Made by a program: the position numbers and the translations under genes
Notes under the pieces: generated by a model
The model's input: only the letters and a program-made list of their open reading frames with translations
What the model was told of the DNA's origin: nothing
Database searches by the model: none
Shown: positions 1-5,838 of the stretch, one piece after another
Layout: each line of letters opens with the position of its first letter
Numbering within the stretch: the stretch's first letter is position 1
Origin: an uncultured Isosphaeraceae bacterium
GTDB lineage: Bacteria > Planctomycetota > Planctomycetia > Isosphaerales > Isosphaeraceae
Length of the DNA stretch: 8,093 nucleotides
NCBI GenBank assembly: GCA_937907405.1
Contig: CALCIC010001072.1
Span: 1-8,093 of the forward strand
Reading direction: 5' to 3'

Positions 1-1
1 C

Positions 2-358
2 CAGCCGGTCGGGACCACCACCGCCTGGGGCGACGTCGAACGCTCGGCCGCGATGGAGACCACCAACATCGTCGGCTGCGCCTACCTCAACGCCCTGGCG
101 GCGCATCTCCCTTCCAGCCTCCGGAGCGACGGCGAGACCGAAACCGAGCTGACGCCGTCGCCGCCGGTCTTCTTCCACGAGTTCGCCGGCAGCCTCCTGG
201 AGTTCGCGCTGATGGACCAGGCGCTCGAGCTCGACGAGGTCCTGCTCGTCCGCTCCGCCTTCAGCGCCGACCGGGCCGACCTGGACCTCGACTGGACGCT
301 CCTGGTCGTCCCCGACCGGCGGTCGCTCCAGGCCCTGACGACCTCCCTCTCCTCCTGA
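2..358 (+). CDS. cheC: Chemotaxis protein CheC (CheY-P phosphatase), 3' part
   Basis: The reading frame is open from the window edge, so the N-terminal part (perhaps 80-90 residues, judging from the roughly 200 residues usual for CheC) lies upstream. The visible 118 residues carry the CheC/CheX/FliY phosphatase signature S-x3-E-x2-N (Ser at 44-46, Glu at 56-58, Asn at 65-67), followed by the family-like helix GCAYLNALAAHL. In this family the Glu and Asn position the water that attacks phospho-Asp of CheY. Only the second of the two pseudo-symmetric sites of a full CheC can be seen here. The stretch after Asn is longer than the usual 22 residues before the conserved Pro and is rich in Glu, Thr and Pro. 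The ATG at 53 falls inside the motif and is not the start. The gene is followed 25 bases later by cheD, the known CheC partner, which supports the call. A CheX-like single-site protein is the main alternative. Confidence 0.82.
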   Translation, partial: QPVGTTTAWGDVERSAAMETTNIVGCAYLNALAAHLPSSLRSDGETETELTPSPPVFFHEFAGSLLEFALMDQALELDEVLLVRSAFSADRADLDLDWTLLVVPDRRSLQALTTSLSS

Positions 359-383
359 TCGGCCGGAAGGAGCGAGAGCGCCC

Positions 384-887
384 ATGTCGACAGCCCCCGC
401 CGCCGTCTCGGTCGCCATCGGCCAATGGGCCGTCGCCGCGTCGCCGTCGAAGATCCGCACGCTCCTGGGCTCATGCGTCGGCGTGATCCTCTACGACCGG
501 GCCGGTCGGGTGGGGGGGCTGGCGCACGTCGTCCTGCCCAACTCGCGGGGGGCCGTCGACCATCCCGGCAAATACGCCGACACCGCGATCCCCGGCCTGA
601 TCGCCGACCTCGGCGCGCTGCGGGGCAAGTCGGCCGGCAGACTGGTCGCCAAACTGACCGGCGGCGCCAGCATGTTCACCCTGGGCGCGGCCTCGGCCTC
701 CCCCTCAAGCGCGATCATGAACATCGGCCGGACCAATCAAGAGGCCGTCGAGCAGATCCTGTCGGCCCTCCACATCCCCGTCATCGCCCGCGACCTCGGC
801 GGCGCGACCGGCCGCCACGTCACCCTCGACACCGCCACCGGCCTCGTCCTCGTCCGCTCCCCGGGGGCGGTGGAGAAGGAACTGTAA
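384..887 (+). CDS. cheD: Chemoreceptor glutamine deamidase CheD
   Basis: CheD deamidates specific glutamines in methyl-accepting chemotaxis proteins and, when bound to CheC, raises CheC phosphatase activity. It acts in the cytoplasm at the receptor array. The 167-residue product has the family length. It shows the GSCV motif with the catalytic Cys31, the conserved His48 in GLAHVVLP, and the C-terminal pattern NIGRTNQEAVEQIL, IPVIARDLGG, GRHVTLDTATG typical of CheD. The Thr of the catalytic site is probably Thr26, although it sits one residue closer to Cys than in Thermotoga CheD. The ATG is preceded by GGAAGGAG at 365-372. The gene lies 25 bases after cheC, so the two are probably cotranscribed. 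A strong inverted repeat at 943-974 suggests that the transcript ends just downstream. Confidence 0.95.
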   Translation: MSTAPAAVSVAIGQWAVAASPSKIRTLLGSCVGVILYDRAGRVGGLAHVVLPNSRGAVDHPGKYADTAIPGLIADLGALRGKSAGRLVAKLTGGASMFTLGAASASPSSAIMNIGRTNQEAVEQILSALHIPVIARDLGGATGRHVTLDTATGLVLVRSPGAVEKEL

Positions 888-942
888 ACCGCCGGATGGA
901 ATCTCAAGCCGTGAATCATGCGGAACACGCAGGGCGGGGGGC

Positions 943-974
943 GGGCGGCCAGCCGCGCCGAGACCTGGCCGCCC
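943..974 (+). terminator. Strong hairpin after cheD, possible terminator
   Basis: A perfect 10-bp inverted repeat (GGGCGGCCAG at 943-952 and CTGGCCGCCC at 965-974) encloses a 12-base loop and begins 56 bases after the cheD stop. No T-run follows, so a classical intrinsic terminator is not shown. GC-rich stems without a T-run are common between genes in GC-rich genomes and may end transcription or protect 3' ends. It separates the cheC-cheD pair from cheY-cheB. Confidence 0.5.
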
Positions 975-1108
975 TGATCGGGTCCAACCCGGCCGCAGGT
1001 TTCACTCGGCCGACCTCTTCCTGACCATCCCGTCGTTCGAAGGCTCGCCTCCATCGCGGCCGCCGGGAAAAACGCGCGTCCACGCGACCGATCGCGAGCC
1101 CCGCCTGA

Positions 1109-1114
1109 TAAGAT
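1109..1114 (+). promoter_or_regulatory. Possible -10 element upstream of cheY
   Basis: TAAGAT matches four of six positions of the sigma-70 -10 consensus and sits in the only AT-rich patch of the gap. No convincing -35 box is seen 16-18 bases upstream, so this is a weak call. A start just after it would give a leader of about 75 bases before cheY. Confidence 0.25.
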
Positions 1115-1140
1115 GTTACACTTGAGACGAGCGGGCGGTT

Positions 1141-1155
1141 CGGCTCGGCTCGGCT
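1141..1155. repeat. CGGCT tandem repeat, three copies
   Basis: Three perfect copies of the pentamer CGGCT are followed by a partial CGGT copy. The run lies in the predicted 5' leader of cheY, about 40 bases before the start codon. It may be simple sequence drift. Copy-number change would alter leader length but not a reading frame. Confidence 0.5.
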
Positions 1156-1194
1156 CGGTCGTGGGCCGGGCGCCATCGGGGGGCGAGGCACGGC

Positions 1195-1563
1195 ATGAAG
1201 CGACTACTGGTTGTGGACGACGCCTTGTTCATGCGCCGGCTGATCGGCGGCATCGCCGTCGAGGCCGGCTGGGAGGTCGTCGGCGAGGCGGGCGACGGCG
1301 CCGAGGGGGTCGCGCTCTACGACCGACTCCGGCCCGATCTGGTGACGATGGACCTCGTGATGCCCAACATGGGGGGGATCGAGGCCCTCCAGAAGATCCG
1401 CGAGCTCGACCCGGCGGCCCGCGTCGTGGTGATCACGGCCGTCGATCAGAAGCAGTCGCTGATGGATTCGATCCACCACGGCGCCGTCGATTTCATCGTC
1501 AAGCCGTTCGATCGCGACCGAGTCGTCGGCCTGCTCGACAAGCTCGCCGCCGCCCCGTCCTGA
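1195..1563 (+). CDS. cheY: CheY-type response regulator (single receiver domain)
   Basis: The 122-residue product is one receiver domain with no output domain. It has the acidic pair Asp8-Asp9, the phosphoacceptor Asp53 in VTMDLVMPNMGG, the switch Thr81 in VVITA and the invariant Lys103 in IVKPF. The pattern, including LVVDDALFMRRLI and the GWEVVGEAGDGAEGV segment, is closest to CheY of the Bacillus/Thermotoga type, which is phosphorylated by CheA and acts at the flagellar motor switch. The ATG is preceded by GCGAGG at 1183-1188 with a 6-base spacer. Its place between cheC-cheD and cheB supports a chemotaxis role, and CheC would be its phosphatase. A regulator for another output, such as type IV pili, cannot be excluded from sequence alone. 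Confidence 0.9.
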   Translation: MKRLLVVDDALFMRRLIGGIAVEAGWEVVGEAGDGAEGVALYDRLRPDLVTMDLVMPNMGGIEALQKIRELDPAARVVVITAVDQKQSLMDSIHHGAVDFIVKPFDRDRVVGLLDKLAAAPS

Positions 1564-1640
1564 TCCGACCCCAGCCGACCGCGAGGCCCCCGTTGTCCGA
1601 CCCCGAACGACAGGTGGATTCCACTCCCAGACGCCCCGAC

Positions 1641-1644
1641 GGAG
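1641..1644 (+). promoter_or_regulatory. Ribosome-binding site used to choose the cheB start
   Basis: GGAG lies 8 bases before the GTG at 1653. The rival TTG at 1593 has GCGAGG at 1581-1586 with a 6-base spacer, the same arrangement as cheY. Codons between 1593 and 1653 have a visibly lower GC content at third positions than the gene body, which favours the GTG. Confidence 0.4.
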
Positions 1645-1652
1645 CGGCGCCG

Positions 1653-2735
1653 GTGCGCGTCCTCGTCGTCGACGACTCGGCCTTGATGCGTCGGCTGCTC
1701 TCCGACCTGCTGAGCGACGCGCCGGGGATCGAGGTCGTCGGCACGGCGAAGGACGGCCGCGACGCCGTGTTGAAGGCGGCCCAGATCAAGCCCGACGTGG
1801 TCACGCTCGACGTCGAGATGCCCGAGGTCTCCGGCCTCGACGCCCTGCCGGCGATCCTGGCCGTCCACCCGACCCCCGTCGTCATGGTCAGCGCGCTGAC
1901 CCAGGAAGGCGCCGAGACCACCCTCCGGGCGCTCGAGCTCGGCGCAGTCGACTTCCTCCCCAAGCCCACCAGGAACCAGCTCGCCGAGCTGCGGGCCTCG
2001 GGCGATCTGCTCGTCGCCAAGATCATGAGCGCCGCGGGCAGCCGGGTGCTCGGCAACCGCCGCGCGCCGGCCTCGTCGCGGCGCGCGGCGTCGGCGTCGG
2101 CGTCGGCCGGTCCCACTTCGGCGCCGGCCCCCTCGGTGGACGGCCTGATCGTGATCGGGATCTCGACGGGGGGGCCGCAGGCGCTGACGCGGGTGATCCC
2201 GCTGCTCCAGCCGCCGATGCCGCCGATCGTGATCGTCCAGCACATGCCCGCGCAGTTCACCGGCGTCTTCGCCGAGCGGCTGGGCCGGGCGTCGTCGCTC
2301 AAGGTCAAAGAGGCCGCCGAGGGGGACCTGCTCACCCCCAACCGCGTCCTGGTCGCTCCCGGGGGTCGGCACCTGAGCCTCGCCGGGATCCTCCCGCGCG
2401 TCCGGGTCGCGCTCTCCGACCCGGACGCCCCGGCGGTCAGCGGCCACCGGCCGTCGGTCGACGTGCTGTTCCAATCGGCGGCGAAGGTCTTCCAGGCCGC
2501 GGCCGTCGGCGTGATCATGACCGGCATGGGCCGCGACGGCGTCGACGGCTGCAAGGCGATCCAGGCCGCCGGCGGCCTGACCCTCGGCCAGGACGAGGAG
2601 ACCTCCGTCGTCTACGGCATGAACAAGGCCGCCTTCCTCGAATCGGCCGTCGCCGCCCAGTTCCCCCTCGACGACCTCCCCGCCATCCTCCAGAACCTCT
2701 CCGCCTACCGCGAGGACCACGCCCGGGGCCGGTAG
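1653..2735 (+). CDS. cheB: Protein-glutamate methylesterase/glutaminase CheB
   Basis: CheB removes methyl groups from receptor glutamates (and can deamidate glutamines) once phosphorylated by CheA, giving adaptation. From the GTG at 1653 the product has 360 residues, close to the usual 350. Residues 1-120 form a receiver domain with Asp7-Asp8, phosphoacceptor Asp53 in VTLDVEMPEVSG, and the KP motif after GAVDFLP. An Ala/Ser-rich linker covers about 130-160. The methylesterase domain follows, with the catalytic triad Ser171 in GISTGGPQAL, His197 in VQHMPAQFT and Asp295 in MTGMGRDGVDG. An alternative TTG start at 1593 would add 20 hydrophilic residues. The frame is open further upstream across cheY, but that part has no CheB similarity. 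It lies 89 bases after cheY with no hairpin between them, so one transcript is likely. Confidence 0.95.
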   Translation: MRVLVVDDSALMRRLLSDLLSDAPGIEVVGTAKDGRDAVLKAAQIKPDVVTLDVEMPEVSGLDALPAILAVHPTPVVMVSALTQEGAETTLRALELGAVDFLPKPTRNQLAELRASGDLLVAKIMSAAGSRVLGNRRAPASSRRAASASASAGPTSAPAPSVDGLIVIGISTGGPQALTRVIPLLQPPMPPIVIVQHMPAQFTGVFAERLGRASSLKVKEAAEGDLLTPNRVLVAPGGRHLSLAGILPRVRVALSDPDAPAVSGHRPSVDVLFQSAAKVFQAAAVGVIMTGMGRDGVDGCKAIQAAGGLTLGQDEETSVVYGMNKAAFLESAVAAQFPLDDLPAILQNLSAYREDHARGR

Positions 2736-2784
2736 CCGTCGCCCACGTTGCTCGCCGAGGCTCGACGCCGAGCCGGCCTCCCAT

Positions 2785-2913
2785 TGTGGAGTGCGGGGAG
2801 CTTGCTCCCGCTTGGGCCAGGGGAGCTTGCTCCCCGTCGGCGACCCTGGCGCGTCGGGTGTTTCCGCCATCGCGTCGGCGAATTCCAGCGGCGGCAAGCC
2901 GCCGCACTCCACA
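2785..2913. repeat. Palindromic element with 12-bp terminal inverted repeats
   Basis: Perfect 12-bp inverted repeats (TGTGGAGTGCGG at 2785-2796 and its complement at 2902-2913) bound a 129-bp unit. Inside are a 15-base direct repeat, GGGGAGCTTGCTCCC at 2795-2809 and 2820-2834, each copy folding on itself, and a second type of hairpin at 2888-2905 (8-bp stem, AA centre). The layout is that of a REP- or MITE-like non-coding element. No transposase is encoded and no clear target duplication is seen. It lies 49 bases after cheB, so it could also end that transcript. Confidence 0.6.
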
Positions 2914-3103
2914 TCGAGCGTGGGATCGGCCCCGTCGAGCCCGCTACACCGTTCGCCCACTTCAAATCTCGTGCAGAACGCTATTGGGCCGAAGGCCGGG
3001 AGATGGCCGACGCCGCCGCCACGGATTTCGGCCGGTACGCCCCGGCCCTCGCGTCCTTGTATTCCGCCTCCGCCGCCCAGCGCCGCGTTTTGATAATTTT
3101 CGC

Positions 3104-3132
3104 TTGCCCGGCCCCGTCCCCGCGATTAGCAT
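3104..3132 (+). promoter_or_regulatory. Possible promoter of the TPR gene
   Basis: TTGCCC at 3104-3109 and TAGCAT at 3127-3132 are separated by 17 bases, and each matches four of six consensus positions. They lie in an AT-rich island (about 3087-3147) that stands out from the GC-rich surroundings. A nearby GATAAT at 3092-3097 is an alternative -10 box without a clear partner. The exact start cannot be decided from sequence. Confidence 0.3.
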
Positions 3133-3213
3133 TTTTTCATCATCAATCCGTGCGAGGCTGCGCGGCCCTGGGTGGACGGACTCGGGCCGGCTCGACCAAC
3201 AAGGGGCGGACTC

Positions 3214-5292
3214 ATGTCGCGAACGCGTCGATCTCGCGTCTCCCTGTCGATCCTCATCGCGGCCTTTCTCCTGACGACGCCCGCCGCCCGCGCGGACGAA
3301 CCCGCCCTGTCGGTCGGCGACCGCGTCATCATCCGGGACGGCGTCGCGCTTCAGGTCGACGACGAGAACTCGAAGCGCGGAAACCAGGCGGACATTCTCC
3401 GCGTTTACACCATCGACCGCGTCGACGGTCTTCGAATCCACCTCGCGGCCGAGGGCGCCCGCCTCAAGGGCTGGATCAAGGCCGCCGATGCGATCCCCAA
3501 GGAGGAGGCGCTCGAATACCTCGACGGCCTGATCCGAGCCAGGCCGAAAGACGCGACGCTTCGCCTCTGGCGAGGCCGCGCCCGACGGACACTCGGCGAC
3601 AGCCCGTTCTCCGACGAGGCCGAGACCCTCGCCGATTTCGACGAGGCGATCCGGCTCGACCCCAAGAACGCGGCGGCCTACTTCGAGCGCGGCGACGCCC
3701 GGGCGGACCACGCTGATTACGACAAGGCCCTCGCCGACTTCGACGAAGCCGTACGCATCGACCCAGGCCTGTCCATCGCCTTCTATGAGCGCGGCTGCGC
3801 CTGGCTTTCCCTGGACGAGAATGACAAAGCCGCCGCCGACTTCACCGAGTCCCTTCGGCTCAAGCCGGGCGACGCCTACGCCTACTACCATCGCGGCTGC
3901 GCCTGGTTTCAGAAATCGGACTACGACAAGGCCGTCGCCGACTTCACCGAGGCCATCCGCCTCGATCCGAAAAACGCGGCCCTCGCCTACGTAATGCGAG
4001 CCGAAACCTGGCGCAAGAAGAAAGCGTACGACAAGGCCGTCGCCGACTTCACCGAGATCATCCGCCTCGATCCGGATGATGGTGGATCCCATTTCAACCG
4101 CGGCTCCGTGTGGAGCGAAATGCTCGATTACGAGAAGGCCATCGTCGACTACAGCGAAGCCATTCGACTCGATCCCAAACTTTCGTTCGCCTACTACAAT
4201 CGCGGCGACGCCTGGTACGAGAAGCAGGAGTACGACAAGGCCCTCGCCGACTTCGACGAAGCCGTCAAGCTCGATCCCAACGACGCGGCCGCGCATCTGG
4301 CGCGCGGCAGCGCCTGGTACGAAAAGCACGACTACGACAAGGCCATCGCTGACTTCAACGAAGCCATCCGCCTCGATCCCAGCGACGCCGTCGCGTATTG
4401 CGACCGCGGCGACGCCTGGGGCCACAAAAATGAGTACGACAAGGCCGTCGCCGACTACACAGAAGCCATTCGGCTCGATCCGACATCCGTAATCGCCTAT
4501 TTCGATCGCGGCGACGCCTGGTACGAAAAAAAGGAATACGCCAAGGCCATCGCCGACTTCGACGAGGCCGTCAAGCTCGATCCCGACGACGCGGAAACGC
4601 ACGTGCGCCGCGGCGGTGCCTGGTACGAGAAACAGGAATACGACAAGGCCCTCGTCGACTATGAAGAGGCCGTCCGCCCCGACCCGAACGACTCCTTCTC
4701 ACACGTCCACCGCGGCAACGTCTGGTATCTAAAACAGGAATACGACAAGGCGATCGCCGACTATGACGAGGCCGTGCGGCTCGACCCCAACAACGCCGTG
4801 GCCTACAGCAACCGCGGCGGTGCCTGGGATGCCAAGGAAGACCACGACAAGGCCCTCTCCAACTACAGCGAAGCCCTCCGGCTCAATCCGGCGTACGCAG
4901 CCACCTACACCCGGCGCGGCGCCGCCTGGTACGCCAAGGGGGAGAACGGCAAAGCCCTCGCCGATTACAGAGAGGCCGTCCGCCTCGACCCCAACGACGC
5001 CGCCGCGCACCTCCACCGCGCCTGGATCTGGGCCACGGCGGCCGACCCCGACCTCCGCGACGGCAAGAGCGCCGTCGAATCCGCCACGCGCGGCTGCGAA
5101 CTCGAGAACTGGGGCATCCCCGGATCCATCTGCGTCCTCGCCGCCGCGCTCGCCGAGGCCGGCGATTTCGACGCCGCCGTGAAGCGCCAGGAAGAGGCGA
5201 TCAGCGCCCTGCCGGCCGACGACCCGGAGCAGGCGACCTACAAGGCGTACCTCGACCTCTTCCGCGCCGGCAAGCCGGTCCACCAACAATAG
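3214..5292 (+). CDS. Secreted TPR-repeat protein with SH3-like N-terminal domain
   Basis: The 692-residue product starts with a typical signal peptide: basic residues 3-8, a hydrophobic core at about 11-22, and a likely cleavage after Ala27 (ARA before DEP). Residues about 31-95 look like a small SH3-like beta domain ending in KGWIKAADAIP, a head often found on planctomycete TPR proteins. From residue 114 to about 660 there are about 16 TPR-like units, mostly of exactly 34 residues with the core RGDAWYEKxEYDKALADFDEAVKLDPND. Unit 5 has 35 residues. The last two are divergent, ending in an AEAGDFDAAVKRQEEAI unit. Such solenoids bind proteins or peptides; there is no catalytic motif. The chosen ATG has AAGGGGCGGA just upstream, while an earlier in-frame ATG at 3172 would bury the signal peptide. 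Substrate and partners are unknown. Confidence 0.88.
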   Translation: MSRTRRSRVSLSILIAAFLLTTPAARADEPALSVGDRVIIRDGVALQVDDENSKRGNQADILRVYTIDRVDGLRIHLAAEGARLKGWIKAADAIPKEEALEYLDGLIRARPKDATLRLWRGRARRTLGDSPFSDEAETLADFDEAIRLDPKNAAAYFERGDARADHADYDKALADFDEAVRIDPGLSIAFYERGCAWLSLDENDKAAADFTESLRLKPGDAYAYYHRGCAWFQKSDYDKAVADFTEAIRLDPKNAALAYVMRAETWRKKKAYDKAVADFTEIIRLDPDDGGSHFNRGSVWSEMLDYEKAIVDYSEAIRLDPKLSFAYYNRGDAWYEKQEYDKALADFDEAVKLDPNDAAAHLARGSAWYEKHDYDKAIADFNEAIRLDPSDAVAYCDRGDAWGHKNEYDKAVADYTEAIRLDPTSVIAYFDRGDAWYEKKEYAKAIADFDEAVKLDPDDAETHVRRGGAWYEKQEYDKALVDYEEAVRPDPNDSFSHVHRGNVWYLKQEYDKAIADYDEAVRLDPNNAVAYSNRGGAWDAKEDHDKALSNYSEALRLNPAYAATYTRRGAAWYAKGENGKALADYREAVRLDPNDAAAHLHRAWIWATAADPDLRDGKSAVESATRGCELENWGIPGSICVLAAALAEAGDFDAAVKRQEEAISALPADDPEQATYKAYLDLFRAGKPVHQQ
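3859..4998 (+). repeat. 102-bp tandem repeats coding for TPR units
   Basis: The TPR units are also repeats at DNA level with a 102-bp period. Units 4 and 5 share an identical 30-base block (3922-3951 and 4027-4056, 105 bases apart) including synonymous positions. Units 7 and 10 share an identical 20-base block (4201-4220 and 4507-4526) exactly three periods apart. This points to duplication within the gene by recombination or slippage. The bounds given are approximate. Confidence 0.6.
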
Positions 5293-5382
5293 CGATCTGC
5301 AATCGGATCGCATGCGGGCCGGCCCGGATTCCACTCTCCCCCTGGGCTGACGACCCGACATGTTTTGCATGAGGGGCTATCA

Positions 5383-5699
5383 TCGGCGAGATCGGATTCG
5401 AAATATCAGCCCGACGCGCAAGTTTTGATGTTGCGCTGTTTTGCAGAGGCGGGTGCGAGCATCCCTTCTCCCCCCGGGAGAAGGTGGCCGGAACGGCCGG
5501 ATGAGGGTCGTGGGGCTTCGGGATCGATCTCGCGAGAATCCGAATCCGTGATGAATCCGACGACCCTCATCCGCCCTTCGGGCACCTTCTCCCGGGGGGA
5601 GAAGGGAATTCGGCCCTCGCTTCTCATGTGATCTCAACGCAAACGGCGCAACATCAAAACTGGCGCGTCGGGCTGATATCTCGAATCCGGTCTCGCCGA
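5383..5699. repeat. Outer long inverted repeat, 59-base arms
   Basis: Bases 5383-5441 and 5641-5699 are inverted copies that agree at 55 of 59 positions with no gaps, by hand alignment. Both arms contain the block ATATCAGCCCGACGCGC and the block AGTTTTGATGTTGCGC. The 199-base interior carries a second, unrelated inverted repeat. The structure resembles a non-autonomous element with long terminal inverted repeats (MITE-like). No transposase or clear target-site duplication is visible. As RNA, it would form a very long stem. Confidence 0.8.
5463..5606. repeat. Inner inverted repeat with covarying hairpins
   Basis: The arms 5463-5510 and 5561-5606 match perfectly over the outer 24 bases (beginning CCCTTCTCCCCCCGGGAG) and the inner 12 bases (GGATGAGGGTCG and complement). 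The bases between differ but keep a small hairpin in each arm: GGCCG-GAA-CGGCC on the left, and GCCC-TTC-GGGC on the right. Each arm also has its own CTTCTCCC/GGGAGAAG palindrome at the outer end. This is a dispersed-repeat style element lying inside the outer repeat. Confidence 0.78.
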
Positions 5700-5749
5700 C
5701 GGTGGCGTCTTGATCAAAAGCGTCGGGTCGTCACTCTGAAGGAGGAAGG

Positions 5750-5791
5750 ATGATTGCGACGGCGCCGTCCTCCGCGTCGATCTATGACTGA
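5750..5791 (+). CDS. Possible 13-residue leader peptide upstream of the GNAT gene
   Basis: ATG at 5750 follows a consensus ribosome-binding site AAGGAGG (5739-5745, 4-base spacer) and opens the frame MIATAPSSASIYD before TGA. It ends 47 bases before the acetyltransferase start. The site GGAGGA at 5741-5746 can pair with TCCTCC at 5768-5773 inside the ORF, and a perfect palindrome ACGGCGCCGT lies at 5759-5768. The peptide has no run of one amino acid that would suggest classical attenuation. It may be a translated leader, the remnant of a lost gene start, or chance. Confidence 0.3.
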   Translation: MIATAPSSASIYD

Positions 5792-5838
5792 CGGAGAGTG
5801 TCCAGCGGAGCCGTCGACCTGATTCTGGAGGGTTGAGC

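Larger units (their letters stand above)
888..1194. other. Intergenic region between cheD and cheY
   Basis: This 307-base gap holds the hairpin at 943-974, an AT-richer patch near 1106-1127 that may be a -10 element, and a short CGGCT tandem run at 1141-1155. I see no gene in it. The open frames crossing it on both strands have no family-like sequence and no ribosome-binding site. The gap makes separate transcription of cheY-cheB likely. Confidence 0.6.
2736..3213. other. Intergenic region between cheB and the TPR gene
   Basis: This 478-base gap holds the palindromic element at 2785-2913 and an AT-rich segment at about 3087-3147 that probably carries the promoter of the TPR gene. Between them I see no gene or RNA that I can support. 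The frames open here on both strands read through the palindromes and lack family-like sequence. Confidence 0.6.
5293..5838. other. Intergenic region with nested repeats and a leader ORF
   Basis: This 546-base gap holds two nested inverted repeats (5383-5699 outside, 5463-5606 inside) and a 13-codon ORF at 5750-5791. A 12-base self-complementary GC block lies at 5315-5326, soon after the TPR gene. I see no other gene here. The frames open through the repeats on both strands give related peptides only because the two arms are inverted copies. Confidence 0.65.

Noticed and set aside
1113..1652. Upstream extension of the cheB frame across cheY
   Set aside because: This part translates to Arg/Gly-rich sequence typical of an out-of-frame reading of cheY, which itself is a clear receiver domain in another frame.
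1446..2960. Long open frame of 504 codons on the minus strand opposite cheB
   Set aside because: The product is rich in Arg, Gly, Asp and His, and the sense strand encodes a complete CheB with all catalytic residues. It is a shadow frame.
2962..4602. Long open frame of 546 codons on the minus strand opposite the TPR gene
   Set aside because: It mirrors the 102-bp repeat of the sense gene, giving a periodic low-complexity product (repeated FVEVGDGLVV-like units). It follows from GC-rich codon bias, and it has no family-like sequence.
3859..4998. Regular repeats considered as a CRISPR array
   Set aside because: The period is 102 bases without unique spacers, and the repeats stay in frame as TPR units of one protein.
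5315..5326. CGGGCCGGCCCG palindrome after the TPR gene as a terminator
   Set aside because: It is self-complementary with no loop and no T-run, so a hairpin is not convincing. It may be only a chance GC palindrome.
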